DNA of 64,000 bases, taken from the NCBI GenBank assembly GCA_964017235.1, contig OZ024930.1, forward strand, positions 31,562,614-31,626,613. Direction: 5' to 3'. The DNA is from Sabellastarte sp. h YS-2021 (lineage: Eukaryota > Annelida > Polychaeta > Sabellida > Sabellidae). Numbering within the stretch: the first letter of the stretch is position 1; each line of letters starts with the position of its first letter. Of the stretch, positions 34,101 through 45,489 are shown in pieces. A program made the position numbers and the translations under genes. Below the pieces are notes generated by a model. The model did no database searches, was not told the origin of the DNA, and saw nothing but the letters and a program-made list of their open reading frames with translations.

Positions 34101-37100
34101 CACGGTTAAGGAGATAGAAGGAAATTTGTGTTTTGCCATTTTTGGCGAAAATTCAAAATGACCGCCATTTTTGGGGAGGGGAAAATTTTTTAAAAATTGT
34201 AAAGATTACATTCCTTAGATACCCTGTGGGTTGAAAATTTCGACGAAATCGCTCTATCTCGCACGGTTATGGAGATAGACGCAAATTCGTGTTTTGCCAT
34301 TTTGGGCAAAAATTCGAAAATTCAAAATGGCCGCCATTTTTGGGGAGGGGAAAATTTTTTGAAAATTGCAAAGAGTACATTTCTGAGATACCCTGTGGGT
34401 TGAAAATTTTGACGAAATCGCTCTATCTCGCACGGTTAAGGAGATAGAAGCAAATTCGTGTTTTGCCATTTTTGGCAAAAATTCGAAAATTCAAAATGGC
34501 CGCCATTTTTGGGGAGGGGAAAATTTTTTGAAAATTGCAAAGAGTACATTCCTGAGATACCCTGTGGGTTGAAAATTTTGACGAAATCGCTCTATCTCGC
34601 ACGGTTAAGGAGATAGAAGGAAATTTGTGTTTTGCCATTTTTGGCGAAAATTCAAAATGACCGCCATTTTTGGGGAGGGGAAAATTTTTTAAAAATTGTA
34701 AAGATTACATTCCTTAGATACCCTGTGGGTTGAAAATTTCGACGAAATCGCTCTATCTCGCACGGTTATGGAGATAGACGCAAATTCGTGTTTTGCCATT
34801 TTTGGCAAAAATTCGAAAATTCAAAATGGCCGCCATTTTTGGGGAGGGGAAAATTTTTTGAAAATTGCAAAGAGTACATTTCTGAGATACCCTGTGGGTT
34901 GAAAATTTTGACGAAATCGCTCTATCTCGCACGGTTAAGGAGATAGACGCAAATTCGTGTTTTGCCATTTTTGGCAAAAATTCGAAAATTCAAAATGGCC
35001 GCCATTTTTGGGGAGGGGAAAATTTTTTGAAAATTGCAAAGAGTACATTCCTGAGATACCCTGTGGGTTGAAAATTTTGACGAAATCGCTCTATCTCGCA
35101 CGGTTAAGGAGATAGAAGGAAATTTGTGTTTTGCCATTTTTGGCAAAAATTCGAAAATTCAAAATGGCCGCCATTTTTGGGGAGGGGAAAATTTTTTTTA
35201 AATTTCCAAGAGTACAATGCTCAGATACCCTGTGGGTCGAAAATTTTGACGAAATCGCTCTATCTCGCACGGTTAAGGAGATAGAAGCAAATTTGTGTTT
35301 TGCCATTTTTGGCAAAAATTCGAAAATTCAAAATGGCCGCCATTTTTGGGGAGGGGAAAATTTTTTTTAAATTTCCAAGAGTACAATGCTCAGATACCCT
35401 GTGGGTCGAAAATTTTGACGAAATCGCTCTATCTCGCACGGTTAAGGAGATAGAAGCAAATTTGTGTTTTGCCATTTTTGGCAAAAATTCGAAAATTCAA
35501 AATGGCCGCCATTTTTGGGGAGGGGAAAATTTTTTGAAAATTGCAAAGAGTACATTCCTTAGATACCCTGTGGGTCGAAAATTTCTACGAAATCGCTCTA
35601 TCTCGCACGGTTTAGGAAATATGAGCACATTTGCCTTTTTCAGTATTCAAAATAGCCAATTACTCATTTATTTAATTAATTACTCACTCATCTATGAAGC
35701 AATTACCCCCAAAAGCAATCCCATACAAGCTATTAACCCAATGAACCTCCATACCAAATTTCAGAAAGCTAGGCTTAATAGCATTCCTTAAAATGTCTGG
35801 AAACCAAAGAGCTACTCAAAAGTAGCAAAGTAGCTATTACTCAGTTAGCTATAGAGCTATCATCACCAAAAGCAATCCCATACAAGCTATTAACCCAATA
35901 AACCTGCATGCCACATTTGGTAAAGATAGGATAAGAACTGTTGCCTAAAATGTCTGGAAACCAAGTGGGACGCCGGACGGCGGAAAAAGCAAAAATAATA
36001 AGTTTTCGTTGTTAAATCTGAATGTTTTACACCTGTTGCAGTGTAGGCTGTATTGTTTCACCATTGAATATCTTAATATTTGAACGATTATTCCGCAAGA
36101 ACTTAATGAGCGATTTGATGTGGATAGACTCAGGTACTGAGAAGCCACTGACATACGGTATACTTTATCCAAGGATCTTGTTGCTATGATTTCCAATGTA
36201 AGTTTATTAATGGGTGATTTTGCACAGATTATAAACATCATTAAATGTAACTTTGGCAATAACCACAGAAACTGTTCTTTTACCAAAATATAGTCTAATT
36301 TATCCCATACGATGTTTTAAAAATTAAACTTAAATTTGGCAGATATCAGACTGCAAGAGAGTGGCCATGCAAAAATAAAAATGGTTAAATTAAAAATCAT
36401 ACAAGTCCACAGATATTAGTCACAACAATTATTTGGGAATATCCCCCCAAAACTATTTTTATTCTTTTAATTCACTATAACTCTAAATTACATTATTGCT
36501 GTAACAGCCTCATCTCTGAAATTCAGGCAATTCCCCGTTTATGTAAACTTCAGGATTGTGCCTGACTTTATTTACTGTTGGGTGTGACTGGGGGTGAAAA
36601 TCAAAGCTATCTATCTATATATTGTACTAACAATCTCAAAATGGGGCAACAGCGATTCCATATTTATTGACTGGAAGGTACAACATATATACGCTGAATG
36701 ATTTAAACAAATATATCATAAAACAGTGTCTAATATCTGTCGAAATCTGGAAAACTTATTGCAAATTTATTGAAATAAACGAAATTTTAATAGACTTTTA
36801 AGAATCCAGTTTGCTGGTTCGTATTCTGCTCTCTCCACACACTGTTCACCCATTTTCAAGTCACCACTTAGAATGTCACAGCTCTAAGCAGACATGGGGT
36901 CAAATACTTTCAAAAGTATTGAAATGCATTTCACTCCATGTCTGGCCATTAGTTGCAGTGACAAGAAGTTGAATTGCATCCTGTCCGTACTTGTTTCACA
37001 ACATTTACAGAATTCACACTTACCCTGTTAAATGTTGTCTTAAAAACTGACTTTTCCAACTGTGTAGTAATTTCATGAGACAAATGACTCACAAGGGTGT

Positions 37101-40100
37101 CATAGTTGGTGGAGGTCAACAAATCCTGAAAAATAACAAGTTGCTGAACAGTTGTGCTAAGAATGTAGTGTTAACATAACTGGAATGCAGTGCAGGGGTT
37201 GAAATATAACATCCATATTGAGATCAAATTGGTTTTTGCTCTGCATATTGATCAATACTACACTATGTCTCAGGCTGGAAATGCACCTGTCCTTAATTGA
37301 ATCCGTACCCGCATCCGCGTCATTATCCCCAACTGTAATACCCTAGATATTTTGGTATAAAACAGTTTTTGCATCCGCAAAAAAAAGGGTTGAGTCTCTT
37401 ATTTTGCGGATGCGGGCAATAGTTCACGGTTTTATACCAAAACTTCCAGGGTATCACGGGTGCAGATACTTACGGATGCGGATACAGAATATATAAGGAC
37501 AGGTGTATTTTGTGAGTCACACCGTCAGGTGTATGTTACAACAGTTTTATATTTTTTCATAAACTACGGAGAAAACTATGTTAAAATAAGAAGGTATTCA
37601 ATAATTATTATCACCTTAAGACAAGATTGCCCTAAAAGCTTATGATGCTCATAAAATATCTCAAAATTCATCTTCAAAGAATTTTTACTCAGAGTAAAAA
37701 CAACACTTATAATATCAATTATAAAACATACAAATTTCTTCAGTGTATTTCAATCAGTTATGTTCTCACCTTGAATGTTGCCAGCAAGCCATCAAGATTA
37801 AAGATAAAACTTTGAACCCATGGATCATTTGCTTCAAAGTTTGAGAATTCTTCCTGAAATTAAAGATAAAACTTGAGTAACAAACGCCAAGAGAGATAGT
37901 TTCTGGAGCCTATCTAAACAATAGAAAACAAATATGAGAAACAGAGTTTTTGGATACCCTGTGTTGAAGGTTTGCATTATGGAAGTCCTCTCTATCCCAT
38001 AACTGCACACTCGTTCCCTACACAGAGATAAAGAAGTGAGAAGCTATACGCCTATCATTTAAAAAAAACTTCCCATTTTAGGAGTGCTGATGTCCCTCTT
38101 TCCCTGCAAAGATAATTTTACATTTGTCTAACACCTCCAGTCTTTGTAATAAAGTGAGTTTATAAAGCACAAAGATCTCAGTGATGTTATACATGTTGTT
38201 TTAGAATTATAGAGTCTGACCAGTCTTCTAAGGAACCTACAGAAAAACCCTCTTTGAGAAATGTTGTGCCCAATGAGTACTCTCTTGCTGCAGATGAGTT
38301 TACACAGAAAGCAGGCATACAGACCTCAGTGATGTTATGACTAGCAGACAGGAATGTGTCAGTCCAGGGTTTGATCTGGGGTTTAACGGCAGTTGTGGAA
38401 AGCTGGGAAAATCCAAAGTCCAACACATCTTTAAACCGGTTAGCCACAGCACCAAGGTCTGACAAACAGCTCTGGAAAACAATATCCAAAAAGAAATTGA
38501 ATGAACTCTGTGGATGAGTAAAGTCACATAAAAAGAAATAGAAATTGTGTCAATTTGCAAGGCATATACTCAGATGGGACATGGTAAAGTACAATGTAAG
38601 TCAAGGAGCACTAAGAAAGGGGATAAAAAGCTTTATTTACATTCCTGCATTACATTTAAAAACCCAATTTTATATACTATTGATGCTAACTGGAGACTTC
38701 TCAATGGTTTACTTTAACTTGAAGTTTTCATTGAGTGTAAGTGACTTCTGTTTGCACTTTGTTTTCAAGGATTCAGTGTGGTGTCATTTGTATCATACCT
38801 CTTTCATAATACTACTTCTTTAAAGGGATCTGTAGACCGTCACGTTTCGGTTTTGTGAGTTTTCAGTTGAAAATGACCTTTCAAAAACATTCACAGCCCA
38901 TAATTACCTGATAACATAATTCTCATTTCCAAACATTAGGACCAATAATAAATAAGAAATAAGGCCTCATTCCATTTGACCTTGACTCAGCAGTCAATGG
39001 TCAAATCCGACCCTTCAAAAAGATTTACACCCAAGATATCCTGTAGGTTGTCTGCATGCTCCATTTGACCTGGAATTAGGGGTGAAACGTAAAATATGAC
39101 CTTTGAAAAGATCCATGACCCATGTATTTCCTATAGGCTACTTGGCCATTCCAAAACTTAGGACCACTAATAAGCAAGATATAAGGCATTTTTTGTATGT
39201 GGACTCCATTTAACCTAGAAGCGGTTGTCAAAGGTCAAATGCAACCCTTCTAAAAGATTCACAGCCCATGTTTTCATATATGCTGTTTTCACATTTCATA
39301 CCCCTAGGACCAATAATAAGAATGTAGGCCTTTAGTGTATGCAAGTACAGTCGGAGCTTGAAGCAGGGACCAAAGGTCAAAATCCAACCTTTCCAAAAGG
39401 TCAAAGTGATGACACTTTATTATTTCACAGAATTCTTTCTATAATATTTGATACATAATTGCTGTGGCCGTGATGTGAAAGCAAACAGCTAAGCATATAC
39501 ATGGCTAGTTAATCATACTAAGTTGTACAAGTTAAGCTTTTTAACAGCACAAAATCTGTACAAGTTATAACTTGTACAAAATTTGAAAAAGATTTTGTAC
39601 AAGTTATAACTTGTACAACTCAGCCATACAAATTAAAACTTGTACAAGATTTTGTACAAGTTATAACTTGTACAAAATCCCAACTGGTACATGAACATAT
39701 ATAAAGGTAAAAAAGCCATGTGAAAAGAAGGGGGTTTAAAAGCATTCCCTTTATTGAGCTGATCATGGCTGTACTATTTACCTGTAACTTAGCCTGACCC
39801 TGCTCTCCCGCATTTGAACTGTACAGCTTATTAACCTCATCCTGAAAACAGAATAAGCATGACAGAAAAAATTAGTCAAAAGAGACATTACATAGATGAA
39901 TACAAGCTGGAGTAAGGCAGACTCTATATTAAGGTACTACGAGAGTAGAAGAAGCTTTAAATCAATGTAGATCTATCCTTAGTTTTTATTTAGTTGACAA
40001 CTCAACTCATTTTGTATGATGAGGATCTACGGGAATAGAAACTCCATGAGTTAAAGAGCTAAGAATCCGCTCAGTACAAACCACAGACCTTTTGTTGACA

Positions 40101-43100
40101 CAAAGCTAGTGCTTTAATAGGTTTATATTGATCATAACAAAATTTAAAATGTTTGAATGCTAAATACACATGAGGATATTACAGTACATACTTAGACACA
40201 AGAGGTTTAGTGTTCTTACACCTGCAAGGATTTCCAGGTCTTAGCCAGACTCTAATGACTGTTGTACTACTTCACAAGCAAATTTGTATTCAATACTTTT
40301 CAACTCAATTATTAATTACCTTCAACCTTCTAACTTTCCAACTTCAAACTTTTGACTGTATAAAGCTAAACAGGAAGCAGTTACTGATAAACATTACTTT
40401 AACAGTAACTGGCACTTTATTGAACTTCACCGAGTTTTTAAGGTTTAAGCTTAAATAACATTAACAAAAATATCCGTCTTATAATGAGTTTTTTAATAGA
40501 ACTCACCTCCAAATTAGTTTTCAGAGTTTTAATATATTCACAGCTAACTTCTGCATTATTCAAGGTCACCTGAAAATATGAAAAACATGCATTTCAAAAC
40601 AACAATATTTTTTGCCAAGGTCACGGGTCAAACCAGAAAGTTACTGTATGTGAACTGTACCACACAAAAACACTGAATTTTTCCAGAAATTTATACGACA
40701 CTGAAGTTCACTCAAGGTCAAGGGACAAACCGAGACCTGCCCATTTTGTACATCTCTACACCATTAAATCCTTGTGCCTTACTCAGTGTGATAAATAGCT
40801 GACACAAAGTGGCAACATCCAGTCAACATATGTTTGGTAAAACTTAAAGTTTGACACCACATCTGAAATGACCATTATGTACATACCAGGAAAGCAGTCT
40901 TTGCTTTCTGTGTTTCTGCGTCTGAGTACTGGAGCTTTCCCTGTTGGAAGCTGCTCTGCACCAGGTTATAAGCCTGAGTGATGTCGAATCCCGAGGGAAA
41001 GCCCTGTCTCAGCCTGGAGTACAGCATCTCCCGGAAATCTTGCTCCAGCACAGAGTTGGCATGGTTTAACATAGCACACATCCCATCCACACTAGAACTG
41101 GACAAGGCTCGACGCACACATTTCTTGATAATAAAGAAGGCATCATCCACCATACTGGAAGTCCGAGAGCTAGCCTCTACTACATCCATGTTTACAGCCT
41201 GGGCAAAAGACAACGACTTTGTAGACACAAGCTTACAGTTAACCTTCAGTTGTAACATAAAACACGACGACAAACACTATAAGAATATTCAAGTTAACAA
41301 GATCGTGGATAAAATGCTGTTGCCTACTAACAAACTACATTCAAATCATCTATAGACAGTTAAGCAGCCAGTGGAGGGTAGTAAGAACTAAGAAATAGTT
41401 GTACCTAAGTAAATACTGTTCAGATGCAATCTATGAGCTAATACTTGAGACTAGAACAGTGTTACTGACATCATTTTTAGCCAGTTTGTGTTTTCATTCT
41501 ATCAACAATAGCTGAAATATTAACACTCTATTTCTAGAACTAAAGCAGGGACTAGGTTTCCATAAATTCTTCTCCATATTACACTGATCTGATACAGTAT
41601 ACAATACTTATATCACTGTCTGTAGCTGTTTACCTTGAGTACCATTTCTCTCATGAAGTACTCCTCCATCATGATGTACTGTCCTATCAGTTCTTGCATG
41701 GACTTGGCAAGTTCACATGTCAGCAACAGCTGCTCCACCTCCTTCTCCTTGCCTACAATCATGAACCAACCAATAAAACCAATTGAGCAGCTGAGTGGTC
41801 AGTTCAACAGCCATTCAATTCAGGAATTCAGAAGGCAATCATCCCACTCAACTGGTCAGTAAACCTACCGACCAATTAATCAATCCGCCAAAACTCACCA
41901 AACTCACAGACATAAAGAAACATCATGTGTGGGAGCACAGACACTCACCCAGGGATCCACAACTGGATATAATGGTAAAACAAAAATTCACAAAATCATT
42001 ATGGGATCCAAATGTGACTAATAATGTTTCAGTTATGGTGCAGATCATGACAACCTCACACCTCCACTACCGTCAGCCATAAATAAGCAAACAGTGCCTG
42101 TGACCAGGCATTGTATCAGATGACTGTATGTTTTGAAAATGTTGTGCCCTGCAAATGATATTCAGAAGTAAAGTACAAACTTAACTGTGAAGGTGTAAAA
42201 AGTAGGTGACAAGGCAGCTGACATAAAACACTGGATCCTCAATCTGGACTTAGATCATCTCATTTATTCAGACAAACAATCAAATGGACACAATTACAAT
42301 ACTCTCATCCATCTCCATACCAGGAAATCATTTATGTGATTTATTATTGTAGAATTTCGACGTACGACAGAAATTATAAATTTACTGCTTAAAATATTGA
42401 CCAGGTTTTGAATGAACACCATTCATATTGTAAAAGTTTTACAGCACAAACTTTTTATTTTATAGTTTATTCATATTTCAGTATGGATAATTCTATGTAT
42501 TGGCCTAAAGGAAGTAACCTGACATTGTGCAATCAACATTCATTCATATACCTGCCTACTTTAACTGCATGACAACCTTTGTCACCTGTATGTAGCAGAA
42601 ACACAAACATCTCAGAGACCTGGGAGACAAACTTGTCTCAGCTTTCATTAATTAACCCATTCTGTCTAGTTTTGCACATTTTTCAACTTCAATGAAAACT
42701 TCTAGTAACTCACCGAGAAATTACCAAACAAATTTTTAAGTGCAGAAAAACATATACATGTAATTTACCTGCTTTCTCTTCATCTTCTAAAGAGTCGACC
42801 TGCATGTCATTCTGTCAAAGGAAGCAAAAATACTTCTACAAATAATTCTACAAATTAAGTACTCCTCAGCTATAGCAAAAAGTTTTTCAAACAAAAGTTT
42901 TATTAAAATAATTCAAATTCAGTGAAAACTACTTCAACTACATGGCTTTCACAAGTGAACTTTAATAGGCTGAAGAAGCAGTGGCATATCAGTGAACTTG
43001 ACAATGACAAAACAATGACAAAAAGACCCTAAAATGGCTGCCTATCTCTTTAATAGAAACAGAAAGTAGTGAAATCAATAGTTACCAATATTCTCCTCTT

Positions 43101-43182
43101 CATGAACCTGAGATACAATTCAGTTCTAGTGTTTAGTATTGTGATTTCAGCCAGCAAAACATCCAAATCCTTGGGGTCAAGT
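31148..43182 (-). CDS. COG4: Conserved oligomeric Golgi complex subunit 4, C-terminal exons (5' partial gene)
   Basis: COG4 is a core subunit of lobe A of the COG tethering complex on the cytosolic face of the Golgi. It binds syntaxin/Sly1-type partners and supports retrograde trafficking needed for glycosylation. Eleven exons were read on the - strand: 43182-43086, 42811-42769, 41752-41634, 41198-40887, 40569-40507, 39841-39782, 38471-38325, 37853-37770, 37125-37024, 31827-31607 and 31190-31148. All have AG/GT borders, and every phase joins correctly, giving 429 residues plus a stop. Landmarks follow animal COG4 in order: [82 protein letters not shown]. The N-terminal half (about 345 residues in the human protein) is absent. 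No such exon was seen up to 64000, so the intron upstream of 43182 exceeds 20.8 kb, unless the assembly is broken there. Another intron (5.2 kb) holds a satellite array. Confidence 0.94.
31607..31827 (-). CDS. COG4: COG4 exon, conserved C-terminal domain
   Basis: A 221 bp exon encoding [20 protein letters not shown], then [18 protein letters not shown] and [18 protein letters not shown]. This is the most conserved part of the protein. It is separated from the upstream exon by a 5.2 kb intron that holds the first 169 bp satellite array. Confidence 0.95.
32374..32590. repeat. Left flank shared by both 169 bp satellite arrays, copy 1
   Basis: 32374 (GAACTAGAAATAGG) to about 32590 is nearly identical to 46228-46440, directly before each array. 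Shared blocks include GCATAGAAGAACACACATTA and CCTTTTGCCCAAATTGTACA. It looks like the fixed left end of a unit that carries the satellite. Confidence 0.85.
32590..35660 (+). repeat. 169 bp satellite, array 1 (about 18 units)
   Basis: The unit consensus includes CCCTGTGGGTCGAAAATTT, ACGAAATCGCTCTATCTC, GCACGGTTAAGGAGATAGAA, TTTTGCCATTTTTGGCAAAA, AAAATGGCCGCCATTTTTGG and GGGGAGGGGAAAATTTT. Each unit has two dyads, for example 33302-33321 and 33334-33350. Units near 33.5-34.7 kb lack several bases before ATGACCGCC. It lies within a COG4 intron in antisense orientation to the gene. Confidence 0.95.
35660..35990 (+). repeat. Right end block of array 1: two about 157 bp units and a GC-rich end
   Basis: AAAATGTCTGGAAACCA occurs at about 35791 and 35948, each preceded by AGCAATCCCATACAAGCTAT and TTAACCCAAT. 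The second unit ends in GGGACGCCGGACGGCGG and then AAAAATAATAAG. The block resembles diverged inverted 155 bp-family units (AGCTATTACTCAGTTAGCTA). Confidence 0.7.
35990..37020. other. COG4 intron, nothing recognised
   Basis: Apart from a short GGGGTCAAATACTTTCAAAA inverted-repeat word at about 36898, I see no repeat family or gene. Confidence 0.45.
37024..37125 (-). CDS. COG4: COG4 exon
   Basis: A 102 bp exon encoding [20 protein letters not shown] and then [14 protein letters not shown]. The ending matches the K-S-T-F-N-R that precedes LGGLQFDKE in the next exon. Confidence 0.91.
37285..37506. repeat. Foldback element, about 220 bp
   Basis: CACCTGTCCTTA at 37285 is mirrored by TAAGGACAGGTG ending at about 37506. 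Further in, CCGCATCCGC, TACCCT, TTTTGGTATAAAAC and GCATCCGCAA on the left are mirrored in order by GCGGATGCGG, GTTTTATACCAAAA, AGGGTATCAC and CGGATGCGGA on the right. The whole segment can fold into one imperfect hairpin. It lies in a COG4 intron. Confidence 0.8.
37770..37853 (-). CDS. COG4: COG4 exon
   Basis: An 84 bp exon encoding [20 protein letters not shown] and [16 protein letters not shown] is a family signature. It is in phase 0 at both ends. Confidence 0.93.
38325..38471 (-). CDS. COG4: COG4 exon
   Basis: A 147 bp exon encoding [17 protein letters not shown], then [17 protein letters not shown] and SASHNITE. It is in phase 0 at both ends, with acceptor TTTTCCAG. Confidence 0.93.
38870..39420 (-). 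repeat. Inverted array of the 146 bp CTTCAAGGTCAAA family
   Basis: Read on the - strand this matches 9.64-10.24 kb. TCAAATCCGACCCTTCAAAA, AAGATTCACAGCCCATG and TAGGACCAATAATAA recur over three to four diverged units. Old copy inside a COG4 intron. Confidence 0.7.
39540..39690. repeat. Cluster of GTACAAGTTATAACTTGTAC palindromes
   Basis: A 20-24 bp perfect palindrome (core GTACAAGTTATAACTTGTAC) occurs three times, near 39560, 39598 and 39655. Additional half sites (AACTTGTACA, AATCTGTACA) lie between them. It lies in the COG4 intron just upstream (in + coordinates) of exon 39782-39841. Confidence 0.85.
39782..39841 (-). CDS. COG4: COG4 exon
   Basis: A 60 bp exon encoding [20 protein letters not shown], equivalent to the C-x-K-L-F-x-G-E-Q-A-Q-A-K segment of vertebrate COG4. 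It is in phase 0 at both ends. Confidence 0.9.
40507..40569 (-). CDS. COG4: COG4 exon
   Basis: A 63 bp exon encoding [20 protein letters not shown] and a final Glu. It corresponds to the family's VTLNNxEVCSENI stretch. It is in phase 0 at both ends. Confidence 0.92.
40887..41198 (-). CDS. COG4: COG4 central exon
   Basis: A 312 bp exon (104 codons) with acceptor TTGCCCAG and donor GTATGT. It encodes [48 protein letters not shown] and SSFQQGKLQ in the order of animal COG4. Confidence 0.94.
41634..41752 (-). CDS. COG4: COG4 exon
   Basis: The acceptor is GATTGTAG and the donor is GTAAAC. The exon encodes [20 protein letters not shown] and then [20 protein letters not shown], matching the conserved QELI[13 protein letters not shown] block. 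Confidence 0.92.
41760..42765. other. COG4 intron, nothing recognised
   Basis: Low-GC intron without recognised repeats. Open frames here are short and lack any family resemblance. Confidence 0.45.
42769..42811 (-). CDS. COG4: COG4 short exon
   Basis: A 43 bp exon encoding [14 protein letters not shown] plus one base. The acceptor is TTTGACAG and the donor is GTAAAT. The acidic, poorly conserved stretch corresponds to the variable linker of the family. It is supported mainly by phase and position. Confidence 0.8.
43086..43182 (-). CDS. COG4: COG4 exon (first one visible)
   Basis: The acceptor is TGTTTCAG and the donor is GTAACT. The exon encodes [17 protein letters not shown] and [14 protein letters not shown]. 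Its first base completes a codon from an exon outside the window, so the incoming phase is 2. Confidence 0.9.
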
Positions 43183-43488
43183 CTGAAACAAAACAAGAAA
43201 ACATTACTAAAATAGCTTCTCAAATTTACAATAAGTGAGAGTAATTAAATATTTTAATACTAATACATCCTTGTTATGGAGCTCATGTTATGTCAGTGTA
43301 GTATGATGTGTAATAAATATGGCTAATAAACAACCACATGATAGAAACATGTAAGTAGATTCATTTAAATCTCAGACAGAGGTTTTACAGTGACACACGT
43401 GTGAATTATTACAATTATGTTAAAGGATTTTTGTTAGCTGCATTTAAAAAGATACAATAATAAGTGAGGTTAGATGTAAGTAACAGAA

Positions 43489-45361
43489 AATAGCATCAGA
43501 GATGCCTGTACCCCACAGCCTGGGGAAATATTTTTCAACACCATGAGATATAGAAGTAGTGTAACAGTACAAAGTTCATGATACTTTCAGAGCAGTGTAA
43601 GTTATATTAAGGTCCAAATAATGCTTAAGTAGAGAAAATAATATTTAAGGAAAAGAAATGTATATAAAGATGAAGTATTAAAACAAGACAATTCAATAAT
43701 AAAATGACAGCATTTATCAGTAAACCAAAAATGGCCGAATTATGGTTTGGATGTTTGGAATATTACCCATGCATACAGAAGTGGCAATACATTCAATGAA
43801 TGCTTATGTGTGGTGTTGGAGAAAAGCCTGTGGCTCACTTGATGAAATTCCATCTGTTACAATGGGAACTTGCAAAAAGGAAATTCTTAATGAATTCTAA
43901 TATGACTTTAACAGTGCTTGATCTGCATCAACAGACAGACCCAAAGGTGCAACAAGATTTTAAAGGTCAATACAGCAAGGTCAAAGGTCAATCAGTGTTA
44001 CACCATGATGTGGCACACCTAAAACCCTCAACCAATGTCCCTACCAAGTATAAACTTCCTACACCTTACAGTCTCTGAGATATAACCTGGACAAGATTTT
44101 ATAGGTCAAGGTCGCTACAGCAAGGACAAAGGTCAAATCAAGGTCACATGACGTAGCACACCTACACCACCTAACCAATGTCCCTAACAAGTATCAACTT
44201 CCTACACCTCTTACGGTTTCCAAGATATAGCCCAGACCAGGTATTATAGGTCAAGTTCACTACGGCAAGTACAAAGGTCAAATCAAGGTCACACCATGAC
44301 GTTGCACACCTACTACCCCCAATCAATGTCCTCTCCAAGTATCAGCTTCCTACACCTTACAGTTTCCAAAATATAGCCCAGAGAAGATTTTATAAGTCAA
44401 GGTCACTACGGCAAGGTCAAAGGCCAAATCAAGGTCAGATCATGATGTTGCACAACTACACTCCCTAACCAATGTCTCTACTAAGTATCAACTTCCTACA
44501 CCTTACGGTTTCTGAGATATAGCCTGGACAAGATTTTATACATCAAGGTCACTACGGCAAGGTCAAAGGTCAAATCCTGATCAGACCATGACGTTGCACA
44601 CCTACACCCCATAACCAATGTCCCTGCCAAATATCAACTTCCTACACCTTACAGTTTCCGAGATATAGCCCGGACAAGATTTTATAGGTCAAGGTCACTA
44701 CGGCAAGGTCAAAGGTCAAATCAAGGTCAGACCATGACGTTGCACAACTACACCCCCTAACCAATATTACCAAGTATCAACTTCCTACACCTTACAGTTT
44801 CCGAGATATAGCCCGGACAAGATTTTATAGGTCAAGGTCACTACGGCAAGGTCAAAGGTCAAATCAAGGTCAGACCATGACGTTGCACAACTACACCCCC
44901 TAACCAATGTCCCTACCAAGTATCAACTTCCTACACCTTACGGTTTCTGAGATATAACCTGGACAAGATTTTCAAACTCAAGGTCACTACGGCAAGGTCA
45001 AAGGTCAAATCAAGGTCAGACCATGACGTTGCACAACTACACCCCCTAACCAATGTCCCTACCAAATATCAACTTCCTACACCTTACAGTTTCTGAGATA
45101 TAGCCCGGACAAGCTTTTATAGGGCAAGGTCACTACGGAAAGGTCAAAGGTCAAATCAAGGTCACACCATGACGTTGCACACCTACACCCCCTAACCAAT
45201 GTCCCTACCAAGTATCAACTTCTTACACCTTACAGTTTCTGAGATACAGCCCAGACAAACTTTTTCCCGCCGCCCGCCCGCCAGACAGGACGCCCGCCCA
45301 TCCGGACACCATGGGTGAAAACAATACCCCGACAGCCCTTAAGGGCTGTGGGGTAAAAACA
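43489..45361 (+). mobile_element. Repeat-bearing element with inverted ends, copy 2
   Basis: Same ends as the 12.2-13.5 kb copy: AAAATAGCATCAGAGATGCC with TACCCCACAGCC on the left, and the CAGCCCTTAAGGGCTG palindrome with GGGGTAAAAA on the right. The core has nine tandem units instead of five, and the GC-rich block is longer (CCGCCGCCCGCCCGCC, about 45267). Total length is about 1.87 kb. The 5' unique part is nearly the same in both copies. Confidence 0.78.
43960..45265 (+). repeat. 146 bp tandem repeat, nine units (inside element copy 2)
   Basis: The anchor GAGATATAGCC (with variants) recurs at about 44076, 44223, 44369, 44513, 44661, 44804, 44950, 45096 and 45240. The central units are the most alike. 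Most units have AAGGTCAAAGGTCAAATC, a one-base-spaced direct repeat of AGGTCA, plus TCAAGGTCA. Confidence 0.92.
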
Positions 45362-45489
45362 GTAGAACCTCTATTATCTGAATATACTGGGACAGAAGGT
45401 TTGTAAAATGGAAGAGGGACTTGTGTATAAAGAAAGGAAATATAAATTTGAGAGAGTGGGGAAACTAGTTCACAAAATGAAATGTTTGG

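Noticed and set aside
32590-35660. CRISPR-like regularly spaced repeats
   Set aside because: The whole 169 bp unit is repeated with no unique spacers, and the window is eukaryotic.
35945-36286. 113 residue - strand open frame inside a COG4 intron
   Set aside because: It does not match COG4 or another known protein, and the neighbouring COG4 exons join in phase without it.
41635-42082. + strand open frames opposite and beside COG4 exon 41634-41752
   Set aside because: Shadow of the - strand exon and intron; no similarity of its own.
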